Shown piece after piece: positions 26,104 through 34,956 of a stretch of DNA of 64,000 bases. Every line of letters starts with the position of its first letter. Positions within the stretch are counted from its first letter, which is position 1. Below the pieces are notes generated by a model. It was not told where the DNA came from, searched no databases, and worked only from the letters and a program-made list of their open reading frames with translations. The position numbers and the translations under genes were made by a program. The stretch is from DASSSQ01 sp963839285 (GTDB lineage: Bacteria > Actinomycetota > Thermoleophilia > Gaiellales > Gaiellaceae), in the NCBI GenBank assembly GCA_963839285.1, contig CAWIUN010000006.1, positions 62,001-126,000 of the forward strand, in the 5' to 3' direction.

Positions 26104-27059
26104 GATTCGCTCCCGGAGGTGAGCTCGAGGAAGACTCGCTCGAGCGTCGCCGACTCCTGCGTCAGCTCCTCGACCGGGATGCCTGCGTTCCAGGCCAGCT
26201 CGCCGACCCGCTTCGGCGCGGCGCCGCGGACGAGGAGCTCGTCGCCGTCGAGGACGGTCGCCTCGAGGCCCGCGGCCGCGAAGACGGGCACGAGCGCGTG
26301 GACGCCGGCGGCGCGGATCCGGACGCCGGCCGTCATCCGCTCGGTCAGCTCGTCGAGCGCGGCGATCGTCACCAGCCGGCCCCTGTCGATGATCACGACC
26401 CGGTCGACCGTCTGCGCGACCTCGGCGAGCACGTGGCTCGAGACGAACACGGTCTTTCCCGCCGCCGCGAAGCCGCGCAGGAACGTGCGCAGCCAGTGGA
26501 CGCCCTCGGGGTCGAGCCCGTTCGCGGGCTCGTCCAGGATCAGGAGCTCCGGGTCGCGGAGCAGCGCGGCCGCGAGCCCGAGCCGCTGGCGCATCCCGAG
26601 CGAGTAGGTGCCGACACGACGCCGCGCGGCCGGCGTCAGCTCGACCAGCGCGAGCACCTCGTCGACGCGGGAGACGGGCAGGCTCGCCGCCAGCGCCAAC
26701 GTCGCCAGGTGCTCCCGCCCGGAGCGTCCGGGATGGAAGTCCGCCGCCTCCAGGACCGCCCCCACCCGGCGCGCCGGGCCCGGGTCGTGCCGGTAGCTGC
26801 GGCCGAACACGAGCGCGGTCCCCGCCGTCGGCCGCACGAGCCCGAGCAGCATCCGCAGCGTCGTCGTCTTGCCGGCGCCGTTCGGGCCGAGGAAGCCGGT
26901 GATGCTTCCCGCCCGCAGCCCGAAGCTCAGGTCGTCGACCGCGAGCAGCGTCCCGAAGCGCTTGCTCAGGTGCTCGACCCGGACGACCTCGACCGGCTCG
27001 GACGCGCCGAGCGGCGCCGCGCCGCGAGGTCGTTCCGTCCGGGCCGGAGACACGCTCAT
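26100..27059 (-). CDS. ABC transporter ATP-binding protein
   Basis: ATPase of 319 residues of the drug/antibiotic exporter (DrrA/CcmA-like) type. Walker A is GFLGPNGAGKTTTLRM; the Q-loop follows VGAVLEAADFHPGRSG; the signature is TYSLGMRQRLGLAAALL; Walker B is LLILDEPANGLDPEG; the switch His is in VFVSSHVLAEV. A C-terminal domain of about 90 residues follows. I place the start at ATG 27059 (MSVSPART), with GAGG upstream; an earlier in-frame Met at 27107 is less likely. It is coupled to the permease gene by a 4-nt overlap. Confidence 0.88.
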   Translation of the reverse strand: MSVSPARTERPRGAAPLGASEPVEVVRVEHLSKRFGTLLAVDDLSFGLRAGSITGFLGPNGAGKTTTLRMLLGLVRPTAGTALVFGRSYRHDPGPARRVGAVLEAADFHPGRSGREHLATLALAASLPVSRVDEVLALVELTPAARRRVGTYSLGMRQRLGLAAALLRDPELLILDEPANGLDPEGVHWLRTFLRGFAAAGKTVFVSSHVLAEVAQTVDRVVIIDRGRLVTIAALDELTERMTAGVRIRAAGVHALVPVFAAAGLEATVLDGDELLVRGAAPKRVGELAWNAGIPVEELTQESATLERVFLELTSGSES

Positions 27060-27379
27060 CCCCGGTCCTCGCACCTGCTGCGACGCTCGACGGGCACCAT
27101 CGATCACCCTCTTCGGGAAGACACCTCGACGGTCGCCCGGGCGACCGGTCGAGGCATCGGGGGAAGTGCTGAGACCGTCCTCGGCGCGGGCGAGCGCCTG
27201 AGGGAGCCGCCGTCGTTCTCAGGGTAGGAGACGGCCGCCGAACGGTCGCGTCCGCGTGTTCTCGAGCCGGCCGGTCCCGTCGGCCTCCTCGCCGCAGCGC
27301 CGCGGCCGCCGTCCCACCGGTCAAACCGAGCCGCGCCCGCGGCCGTACCCCGGAAGATCACCAACCCCAGGAGGGAACC
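27060..27379. promoter_or_regulatory. divergent promoter region
   Basis: About 320 bases between the leftward ABC operon and the rightward secreted-protein gene. On the minus strand TACCCT (complement at 27221-27226, GGGTAG on the plus strand) could be a -10 box for the ABC genes. For the plus gene I see the ribosome site AGGAGGGAA before ATG 27380 but no confident -10. No coding sequence is convincing on either strand. Confidence 0.35.
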
Positions 27380-27883
27380 ATGAAGCGATCGTCCCAGGCC
27401 GGCCTCGGCGCACTCGCGCTCCTCGCCGCCGTCGCACTCGCCGTCCCCGCGCTCTCGAGCGGCGGCGCCGACGGGCGCAAGGTGCTGAGCGCCGCCGTGC
27501 TCGCGCCGGTCGTCGGGCCCTACGTCGGCTCGGCGAACCCGATCCGCGGCGTCAACGGCGGCGGGCTGCCGTGGCAGCTCGCGTCCGGCAACGTCGACCT
27601 CCGCGCGGACGGCCGCCTGCACGTCGAGGTGGAGGGCCTCGTCTTCGCCGCCGGCCCGAACCAGGGCACGAACACCGTCCCCTCGTTCAAGGCGATCGTC
27701 AGCTGCCAGACGATCGACGCCGGAGCCGCGGCCGTCTCGAACATCTCGACGGCGCTCTTCCCCGCCTCGACGGCGGGCGACGCGGAGATCGACGCGACGG
27801 TCTCGCTGCCCTCGCCGTGCTACGCGCCGATCGTCTTCGTGACCTCGCCGGGCGGCGCCTGGTTCGCCGCGACGGGCGTCTGA
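27380..27883 (+). CDS. secreted hypothetical protein
   Basis: Exported protein of 167 residues. Residues 1-28 are a signal peptide (Lys-Arg, hydrophobic Ala/Leu core, ALSSGG cleavage region). The rest is a single beta-rich domain with NPIRGVNGGGLPWQL, an amphipathic strand around GRLHVEVEGLVF, and a Cys pair (VSCQT and SPCYAP) likely to form a disulfide. It ends in WFAATGV. I know similar unnamed proteins from Thermoleophilia but no function. Strong AGGAGG ribosome site. A very stable hairpin follows within 10 bases of the stop. Confidence 0.68.
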   Translation: MKRSSQAGLGALALLAAVALAVPALSSGGADGRKVLSAAVLAPVVGPYVGSANPIRGVNGGGLPWQLASGNVDLRADGRLHVEVEGLVFAAGPNQGTNTVPSFKAIVSCQTIDAGAAAVSNISTALFPASTAGDAEIDATVSLPSPCYAPIVFVTSPGGAWFAATGV

Positions 27884-27891
27884 GCTACCCG

Positions 27892-27932
27892 GGGCGCCGG
27901 CGCGCGTCAGAGCACGACCCGCGCCGGCGCCC
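27892..27932. terminator. 13-bp G/C hairpin between convergent genes
   Basis: GGGCGCCGGCGCG at 27892-27904 pairs perfectly with its complement at 27920-27932 over a 15-nt loop. It follows the secreted-protein stop immediately and faces the 3' end of the oxidase gene, so it may end both messages. Confidence 0.62.
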
Positions 27933-28077
27933 TCCTCCCCGCAACCCCGATCGCCGGTTCAGCAGCGCGGGCGCGTCGAGCGCGACGTCGAGGCCGTCGC
28001 CCTCGCTCCTTCCTCCTCGCCGGCCGACGGCGGTCACCGCCGTGGTTGTCACGGTGTCGCCGGTCATCCGACCCTCC

Positions 28078-29460
28078 TCAGCGCCCGCCGGCGCGGGCGC
28101 GATGTTCTGGTTGTGGTGGAAGACGTTGTCGGGGTCGTAGCGCCGCTTGATCTCGGCGAGCCGGTTCCCGTTGGCGCCGTAGGCCGCCTGGAGCGCCGTC
28201 GCGTCCTCGTCGTCGTCGTAGTAGTTGAGCCAGCGCCCGTCGGCGCGGTAGGGGCCGAGCGCGTCGAAGGTCTCGCGCGTCCAGCGGATGTTCTCCTCCG
28301 TCGTCGCCGGGTCGAACCACTGCGTCGGGATGACGACGTTGTAGCCGGGCCGGCGGTGCGGGACGGCGGTCGCAGCCGCGTCGACGCGCGTGACGGCGCC
28401 GTGGAAGTGCTCGATCAGGATCTGCCCCAGCGGCGCCCGGCACTCGCGGAACCGCTCGACGAGCGTGTCGATCAGCTCGTCGTCGAGCCCGCGGATGAAG
28501 CTCGACTTCCAGTAGTTGAGCGCGCCCTCGGGAGCGGTCTCGTCGAGCATCCTGCCCAGCACCGGGTACGGCATCGGGCCGACCTCGACCAGCACCGGCG
28601 TGCCCCACTCCTTCAGCGGCTGGAGGTCACGCTCCGCAGCCGCCTGCTCGCCCGCATGGCAGGGGACGAGCGCGCCGAGCGGCATCGCCGGAGCCGTCCG
28701 GTGCATGCACGAGCGCGGCGAAGACGGTGAGCTCGTCGGGCGCGTCGGCGGTGAACCGGCGGTAGAAGCGCAGCAGCTCCGGCGCCGCCTCGAGCGGGTG
28801 CGCGATCAGACCACCCACGACCTGCGCATGCGGGTGGAGCCGGAAGACGAACGACGTGACGACGCCGAAGTTGCCGCCGCCGCCCCGGAGCGCCCAGTAG
28901 AGATCCTGGTGCTCGTCCTCGCCCGCCCGCACGACCTCCCCGCTCGCCAGCACGACCTCCGCCTCGACCAGGTTGTCGACGGCGAGCCCGTGCAGCCCCA
29001 TCAACCAGCCGAGCCCGCCGCCGAGCGTGTAGCCGCCGACGCCGGTCGTGGAGATCAGGCCGCCCGTGACCGCGAGCCCGTGCAGGCCCGCCTCCCGGTT
29101 GACGTCCCGCCAGCGCGCGCCACCCTGCACGCGGGCGAGCCGCGCCTCCGGATCGACGTCGACCGCGTGCATCGGCCCGAGGTCGATCACGAGGCCGCCG
29201 TCGCAGACAGCCCGCCCAGCCGGGCTGTGACCGCCGCCGCGCACCGCCAGCTCGAGCCCCTCGTCGACCGCGAACCGCACCGCGGCGACGACGTCCGCCG
29301 TCCCGCGACATTCCGCGATCGCGAGCGGATGCTTGTCGATCAACCCGTTGAAGCAGCGCCGCAGCTGCTCGTAGGCGTCGTCCTCCGGCCCGGTCAGGAC
29401 ACCGTCGAACCGCTCCGCGAGCTGCTGCCGCCGCTCGGGTGCCAGTGTCGCGCTCGTCAT
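28078..29460 (-). CDS. FAD-linked oxidase of the berberine bridge enzyme family (frameshifted)
   Basis: Oxidase of about 460 residues with a PCMH-type FAD domain and a BBE C-terminal element. The attachment His is in VRGGGHSPAGRAV; the pyrophosphate region reads STTGVGGYTLGGGLGWL, where bicovalent enzymes have a Cys that is Ser/Thr here, so FAD is probably bound by His alone. The C-terminus has DGRWLNYYDDDEDATALQ and DPDNVFHHNQNI, as the family requires. A shift near 28700 splits the protein. ATG 29460 has GGAGGCGGAGG upstream. The frame open after the BBE motif runs on to 27885 through a terminator hairpin, so I place the end at the TGA at 28078-28080, reached by one more shift. Substrate unknown. 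Confidence 0.8.
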
Positions 29461-29730
29461 CCTCCGCCTCCCTCCAGTCGTCGCTGCGGGGAGGTGGACG
29501 CGCACAGCACCGCCGAGCTGCTGCTCGTGCAGCTGCTCCGAGGTCACCGGGGGACACCACCCCGCCGGGAACGACGCCGCACCCGCCGTCGCCGTGCAAG
29601 GAGGCAGCGGCGACTACAGCATCGTGTTCCGAACTATCTCGCGGAGTATGGCAAAGTCGCCCCGGCTCTGGCAAGTGCGATCGCAGCCGGTGCGACCGGG
29701 CCGCGCTTCCGCGCAGTCTGCGGGGCGAGG

Positions 29731-29931
29731 CTATGCGGCCGGCCGGACCGTGCGGGAGAGACTGTGGACGGGTACGCGTCGCAGCGGCCGGTCGAGCCTC
29801 AGCCAGTGCAGCCCCGCCGCCTCGGCCTCGCAGAGGGGACAGACGAGGTGCTCGCGCGAGCGGTCGCCGCGATAGACGCGGTAGAGCTCGCCGGGCAGCA
29901 GCGTCCGGAGGCAGAGCGCACAGGTGAGCAT
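29731..29931 (-). CDS. small zinc-ribbon protein
   Basis: 66 residues with two CxxC pairs: LTCALCLRTLLPGE at the N-terminus and LVCPLCEAEAAG around residue 31. The spacing of about 25 residues between them is typical of a treble-clef or zinc-ribbon knuckle, as in short nucleic-acid- or protein-binding adaptors. The C-terminal third is basic. It is a single small gene with ATG at 29931 and no neighbours in an operon. Function unknown. Confidence 0.6.
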   Translation of the reverse strand: MLTCALCLRTLLPGELYRVYRGDRSREHLVCPLCEAEAAGLHWLRLDRPLRRVPVHSLSRTVRPAA

Positions 29932-30021
29932 CGGTCCAGCGTACGTCCGGCGGCGGACGGGAAGGCGGCGCGCGGACGGCCGCCGCCCGGCGAGCGCCGG
30001 ACGACGGCCGCCGAGTCGGCG

Positions 30022-31557
30022 CTAGCGCGTCTGCGGGAAGCCGAGGTCGACCTTCGAGGTGGCCGGGTCCGGCCAGCGCGAGGTGACGACCTTGCCGCGC
30101 GTGTAGAAGCTGATCCCCTCGGGGCCGTAGATGTGCGTGTCGCCGAAGAGCGACGCCTTCCAGCCGCCGAAGGAGTAGTAGGCGACGGGCACCGGGATCG
30201 GCACGTTGATGCCGACCATGCCCGCCTGGACGTCGAACTGGAACTCGCGGGCGACGCCGCCGTCGCGGGTGAAGATCGCCGTCCCGTTGCCGTACGGGTT
30301 CGCGTTCACGAGCTCGACCGCCTCGTCGTAGCTGGAGACGCGCGTGACGCCGAGCACCGGCCCGAAGATCTCGTCGCGGTAGGCGGTGTTCTCGGGGCCG
30401 ACGTTGTCGAGCAGCGAGACGCCGAGCCAGAAGCCGTCGCCCTCGGGCGCGGTCTCCCGGCCGTCGACGACGAGGGTCGCGCCCTCCTCGGCGCCCTTCT
30501 CGATATAGGAGGCGACCTTGTCGCGATGCTCGCGGGTGACGAGCGGGCCCATCTCCGAGTCGGGGCTCATGCCGTCGCCGACCTTCACCTTCGGGATCCG
30601 CTGCTTGATCGCCTCGATCAGCGGGTCGGCGGCGTCGCCGACCGCGACGACCTGCGAGATCGCCATGCAGCGCTCGCCCGCCGAGCCGTAGGCCGCGGAG
30701 ACGGCCGCGTCGGCGGCCATGTCGATGTCGGCGTCCGGGAGGACGATCATGTGGTTCTTCGCCCCGCCGAGCGCCTGGCAGCGCTTGCCGTGCCTGGTCG
30801 CGGTCTCGTAGACGTACTGCGCGATCGGCGTCGAGCCGACGAACGAGACGGCCGCGACGTCGCGGTGCTCGAGCAGCGCGTCGACGGCGACCTTGTCGCC
30901 GTGGACGACGTTGAAGACGCCCTCGGGGACGCCCGCCTCGGCGAGCAGCTCGGCCACGAAGACCGACGCGGACGGGTCCTTCTCGGACGGCTTCAGCACG
31001 AAGGTGTTCCCGCAGGCGAGCGCCGGCGCCCACATCCACATGGGCACCATCGCGGGGAAGTTGAACGGCGTGATCCCGCCGACGACGCCGAGCGGCTGCC
31101 GGATCGAGTAGACGTCGATCCCGGTCGAGGCCTGCTCGGAGAAGCCGCCCTTGAGGAGCTCGGGCATCCCGCAGCAGTACTCGATCACCTCGAGCCCGCG
31201 CGCGACCTCGCCCATCGCGTCGGAGAGCACCTTGCCGTGCTCGGCGGTCAGGAACCTGGCGATCTGCTCGCGGTTGTCGTGCACGAGCTGGCGGATCCGG
31301 AAGAAGAGCTCGGTGCGGCGCGAGAGCGACAGCGCGCGCCAGGCGGGGAACGCCTGCTTGGCGGCCTGGACGGCCGCGTCGACCTCCTCGACCGAGGCGA
31401 AGCCGACCTCGCCGGTCTGCCGGCCCGTCGCCGGGTTGTAGACGGCGCCGCTGCGGCCGGAAGCTCCCTCGACGGCGCGGCCGCCGATCCAGTGGGTGAT
31501 CCTCGTGATCTCGCCGCCGCCGCCGCTGCCGGCGCGCTCCTCTGCGACCTGTGCCAT
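30022..31557 (-). CDS. mmsA: CoA-acylating methylmalonate-semialdehyde dehydrogenase
   Basis: Aldehyde dehydrogenase of 511 residues of the MmsA/IolA branch, which turns (methyl)malonate semialdehyde plus CoA and NAD+ into propionyl- or acetyl-CoA in valine, pyrimidine/beta-alanine and inositol catabolism. Seen: GGITPFNFPAMVPMWMWAP, the NAD-site Lys in NTFVLKPSEKDPS, FVGSTPIAQYVYETA, the catalytic Cys in SAGERCMAISQVV, and FFGGWK-like YYSFGGWKASLFGD. Conserved family length. ATG 31557 with AAGGAGC upstream. The divergent aminotransferase could supply its semialdehyde substrate from beta-alanine. Confidence 0.92.
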   Translation of the reverse strand: MAQVAEERAGSGGGGEITRITHWIGGRAVEGASGRSGAVYNPATGRQTGEVGFASVEEVDAAVQAAKQAFPAWRALSLSRRTELFFRIRQLVHDNREQIARFLTAEHGKVLSDAMGEVARGLEVIEYCCGMPELLKGGFSEQASTGIDVYSIRQPLGVVGGITPFNFPAMVPMWMWAPALACGNTFVLKPSEKDPSASVFVAELLAEAGVPEGVFNVVHGDKVAVDALLEHRDVAAVSFVGSTPIAQYVYETATRHGKRCQALGGAKNHMIVLPDADIDMAADAAVSAAYGSAGERCMAISQVVAVGDAADPLIEAIKQRIPKVKVGDGMSPDSEMGPLVTREHRDKVASYIEKGAEEGATLVVDGRETAPEGDGFWLGVSLLDNVGPENTAYRDEIFGPVLGVTRVSSYDEAVELVNANPYGNGTAIFTRDGGVAREFQFDVQAGMVGINVPIPVPVAYYSFGGWKASLFGDTHIYGPEGISFYTRGKVVTSRWPDPATSKVDLGFPQTR

Positions 31558-31747
31558 GCCGAAAGCTCCTTCTCCCGGGGTCCCGACTGAGCGTAGCGCG
31601 CCCGCGCGGCGAGCGCGGTCGCCGCCGCCGCGGTCCGGCGCGAGAAGCGGGCGAGCGATCGGCGTGGCCACCCCGATTCCCGATCCTGGCGGACGAAGTG
31701 GAGCGGTAGGATCGGGCGAGGACGCAACGAGGGGAGGCCCGATCACC

Positions 31748-33101
31748 GTGACGACGCTCGAGGAACAGCAGGCGGCCGCGCAGCGCGTGCGCGAGCTGGA
31801 CAAGGAGTACGTGCTCCACAGCTGGTCGGTGCAGAGCGCGATCAGCCCGATGGCGATCTCGCACGCCGAGGGGCGCCACTTCTGGGACCTCGACGGCAAC
31901 CGCTACCTCGACCTCGCGTCGCAGCTCGTCAACGTCAACATCGGCCACTCGCACCCGAAGGTCGTCCAGGCGATCAAGGACCAGGCGGAGAAGCTGGCGA
32001 CGATCGGGCCGCCGATGGCGACAGAGCCGCGCTCCGAGCTCGGCCGCCTGCTCGCGGAGGTGACGCCGGGCGACCTGAAGATGTCGTTCTTCACGAACGG
32101 CGGCGCCGAGGCGAACGAGAACGCGATCAAGCTCGCGCGCTGGTACACGGGCCGGCACAAGGTGATCGCGCGCTACCGCTCCTACCACGGCGCGACGGCC
32201 GGCGCGATCACGCTGACGGGCGACCCGCGCCGCTGGCCGGCCGAGCCCGGGATCCCGGGCGTCGTCCGCATGTTCGACCCCTACACCTACCGCTGCCCGG
32301 CCGGGCACCCCGACCCGTGCCCCGTCTGCAGCGGCGGCCCGCACCTGGAGGAGATCCTCCAGTACGAGGGCCCCGAGACGGTCGCCGCGGTCATCCTCGA
32401 GACGGTCACCGGCACGAACGGGATCATCGTCCCGCCCGACGGCTACCTGCAGTCGATCCGCGAGGTCTGCGACGCGCACGGGATCCTGCTGATCTGCGAC
32501 GAGGTGATGGCCGGCTTCGGGCGCACCGGGCGCGTGGTTCGCCTGCGAGCACTGGGACGTCGTCCCGGACATCCTCACGGTCGCGAAGGGGATCAACTCC
32601 GGCTACGTGCCGCTCGGCGCGATGGTCGTCTCGGAGCCGATCGCGAACTGGGTCAAGGAGCGCTACTTCGCCGGCGGGCTCACCTACAGCGGCCATCCGC
32701 TCGCGTGCGCCTCCGCCGTCGCCTCGATCGAGGCGTTCAAGGAGGAGGGGATCGTCGAGAACGCGGCGGCGATGGGCGAGCTCTTCCGCACCGAGCTCGG
32801 GAGGCTGGCGGAGAAGCACCCGTCGGTCGGCGAGGTGCGCGGGCTCGGCTGCTTCTGGGGGCTCGAGCTCGTCGCGAGCCGCGAGACGCGCGAGCCGCTC
32901 GTGCCCTTCAACGCGACCGGCGAGGCGGCGAAGCCGATGGGCGCGTTCTCGAAGCGGCTGCTCGAGCAGGGCGTCTACTGCATGACGCACTGGAACGTCG
33001 CGATGGTCGTGCCGCCGCTGACGATCACGCGCGAGGAGCTCGAGGAGGCGATCGCGGCGCTCGACGAGGGCCTCTCGGTTGCCGACGAGTTCTGCAGCTA
33101 G
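31748..33101 (+). CDS. class III (omega-amino acid) aminotransferase (one frameshift)
   Basis: PLP enzyme of about 450 residues of the class III aminotransferase family, often annotated as aspartate or beta-alanine:pyruvate aminotransferase. Seen: FTNGGAEANENAIKLARWYT (phosphate loop), YRSYHGATAGAITLTG, the Asp in LLICDEVMAGFGRTG, the Schiff-base Lys in ILTVAKGINSGYVPLGA, and SGHPLACASAVASI. An extra G near 32535 shifts the frame between FGRTGR and WFACEHWD. GTG 31748 with GAGGGGAGG upstream; TAGGAT at 31708-31713 is a likely -10. Divergent from mmsA, which suggests beta-alanine or pyrimidine breakdown. Confidence 0.85.
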
Positions 33102-33837
33102 CGCGGAGGCGCTCGCCGAGGACCTGTACGCGTACCTGCCCGCGCCGCACGGCGTCGTCGCCGCGGCGCGGGCGGACGCCGTGCTCTGGGCCTCCGAGTG
33201 GCCCGATCCGACCTTCTCGCACGCGGTCCGGCTGCGCGACCCGCGCGTCGAGGAGGTGCGGGCGTGGTTCGCCGAGCAGGGGCGCGAGGACTTCACCTGG
33301 TGGCTCGGGCCCTCGACGAGGCCCGCCGGTCTCGGCGACCGGCTTCGCGCCGAGGGGGCCGAGCCGCACCTCTCGCTCGCGGCGATGCTGCTCGCGTCGG
33401 AGCCGCCTGCGGTCGCCGGCGTCGAGGTGCGGCCGGTCGAGACGTTCGAGGACTACCTCCTCGCCGAGGAGCTGACCTTCGAGGCCTGGGAGACGCCGGC
33501 CGGGGAGCGCGAGCAGCGCCGCGCCTCGGCGCGCGAGCGCTGGCAGGCGCGCGACGGCGGCCAGCACTCGTTCCTCGCCTACCTCGACGGCCGTCCCGCG
33601 GCGCGCGGCGGCGCGATCTTCACGCCGGCGGGAGCGGCGCTGACCGGCGGCGCGACGGCTCCCTGGGCGCGCGGCCGCGGCGCCTACCGCGCGCTCGTGC
33701 GGGCGCGCTGGGAGGCGGCGGCAGCGCGCGGGTCGGCCGCTCTCGCAGTCCACGCGATGCCGAGCTCCCGTCCGATCCTGGCGCGGCTCGGCTTCCGCAC
33801 GGTCGGGACGATCGAGCTGCTGCGGGACCGGGCGTGA
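33079..33837 (+). CDS. GNAT family N-acetyltransferase (first of a tandem pair)
   Basis: Protein of about 252 residues. The N-terminal half is variable; the C-terminal half has the GNAT acetyl-CoA site pattern in GGATAPWARGRGAYRALVRA and a last strand SRPILARLGFRTVGTIELL. The only start that clears the upstream part is TTG 33079, which overlaps the aminotransferase end by 23 nt; a downstream start is possible. Acyl acceptor unknown. The following gene repeats the same architecture, including the core WARGRGAYRALVRARW, so the two arose by tandem duplication. Confidence 0.72.
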   Translation: MPTSSAASAEALAEDLYAYLPAPHGVVAAARADAVLWASEWPDPTFSHAVRLRDPRVEEVRAWFAEQGREDFTWWLGPSTRPAGLGDRLRAEGAEPHLSLAAMLLASEPPAVAGVEVRPVETFEDYLLAEELTFEAWETPAGEREQRRASARERWQARDGGQHSFLAYLDGRPAARGGAIFTPAGAALTGGATAPWARGRGAYRALVRARWEAAAARGSAALAVHAMPSSRPILARLGFRTVGTIELLRDRA

Positions 33838-34614
33838 TCCCGCCGGGTCTCGCGCAGCTGGCGGCGAGCCCCGACTCGTGCACGGTGCTGCCGCCGGGCT
33901 TCGAGCGGGTGCTGACCGAGCCGCTACGCGCTCCTGCTCGGGCCGACGCCGCACTTCACCTCGGTGCAGCGCCTGCGGCTCGCGCCCGGGGAGGTCGAGG
34001 ACGCGGTCGAGGAAGTTCGGGGCCACGTCCGGGCGCACGGGCACCACACGCCGGTCTGGTGGCTCGACGGCGACGCGACCCCGCCGGACCTGCACGCGCG
34101 CCTGCTCGAGCTCGGCTTCGTCGAGCCGGCAGCGGCATCCGCGGCTCGTCGCGCTGGCCCTGGCCGAGCCGCCGCAGCCCGGGCCGGAGGGGGTCGTCGC
34201 GCGGCCGGTCGAGACGCTCGAGGAGTTCGCGACCGCCCGTGAGCTCGCGGTGGGACGGGTTCGGCACGCCCGAGGAGCGGCGCGAGGTCGAGCGGGGGCA
34301 GCTGGCGGAGCGCTTCGCCTCGGAGCCTCCGGTCGCGGTCACCTTCCTCGCGTTCGCCGAGGGGCGTCCGGCGGGGTCGGCGACCGGCGTCTTCGCGCCG
34401 GCCGGCTGCCTGCTCGTCGGCGGCGCGACGGCGTCCTGGGCGCGGGGCCGCGGCGCCTACCGCGCGCTCGTGCGGGCACGCTGGGACGAGGCCGTCCGGC
34501 GCGGCACCCCGGGTCTCGCTGTCGCCGCCGCCCCGACCTCGGAGCCGATCCTGCGCCGCCTCGGCTTCGAGGAGGTGACGGACGCTGCGCCGGCTCGAGG
34601 ACCCCGTCGCCTGA
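33834..34614 (+). CDS. GNAT family N-acetyltransferase (second copy, at least four frameshifts)
   Basis: Paralogue of the preceding gene, rebuilt from pieces: GTG 33834 with IPPGLAQLAASPDSCTVLPP, then RYALLLGPTPHFTSVQRLRL after a shift near 33930, PRLVALALAEPPQPGPEGV after a shift near 34135, GFGTPEERREVERGQLAER after a shift near 34255, and GGATASWARGRGAYRALVRA to a short end LRRLEDPVA after a last shift near 34580. Four or more breaks in 780 bases is much denser than in other genes here. This could be a decaying pseudogene, or a poorly read stretch. The GTG overlaps the first copy's stop by 4 nt. Confidence 0.62.
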
Positions 34615-34738
34615 GCCGGCGGACGCAGGTCCGGCGGCGGGCGAAGCCGCGAGACCGGCGGCAGGCCGGCCGCGGAGCGACCGGCCGCGCGCCGCGCGAG
34701 CCGGCAGGCGGCCGCGGCAGACCGACCGGCTGCGCCGC

Positions 34739-34822
34739 GAGATCGGCACGAAATCGGCACGGACAGGTCACACATATCGCGATAGCGTTCGCAGTGGGAT
34801 CCGGTCCCCACCCTGGGTGGGG
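34739..34822 (+). repeat. composite repeat element, copy A
   Basis: Two ATCGGCAC boxes (34742-34749 and 34753-34760, one every 11 bp), a 22-bp spacer, TAGCGT at 34783-34788, 17 bp, and the palindrome CCCCACCC-T-GGGTGGGG at 34806-34822. GTGGGA at about 34794-34799 could pair with the first hairpin arm instead. The same parts with the same 22-bp spacing occur near 47.9 kb. The layout looks like a promoter with tandem operator boxes and an attenuator-like leader, but no gene follows. It lies in the convergent gap 34615-34956. Confidence 0.6.
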
Positions 34823-34844
34823 GAAGGCCCGCCGCCGCAGACAC

Positions 34845-34924
34845 GAGATCGGCACGCAATCGGCGCAGCTGCGTCACAAACGTCGCGGCACCATTCCGGG
34901 GCGAGGTCCCCACCCCGGGCGGGA
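34845..34924 (+). repeat. composite repeat element, decayed copy B
   Basis: In tandem with copy A. The boxes read ATCGGCAC (34848-34855) and ATCGGCGC (34859-34866), again 11 bp apart. The hairpin at 34908-34924 is imperfect (CCCCACCCC against GGGCGGGA). No TAGCGT is present at the expected place (34889). The rest of 34615-34956 is G/C-rich with no gene visible on either strand. Confidence 0.5.
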
Positions 34925-34956
34925 ACCGGACCGAGGCGCGCGGCGACGGGCGGCCT

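Noticed and set aside
28613..32596. Long minus-strand frame over the oxidase, mmsA and the aminotransferase
   Set aside because: Shadow frame crossing genes on both strands; no domain along its length apart from fragments of the true genes.
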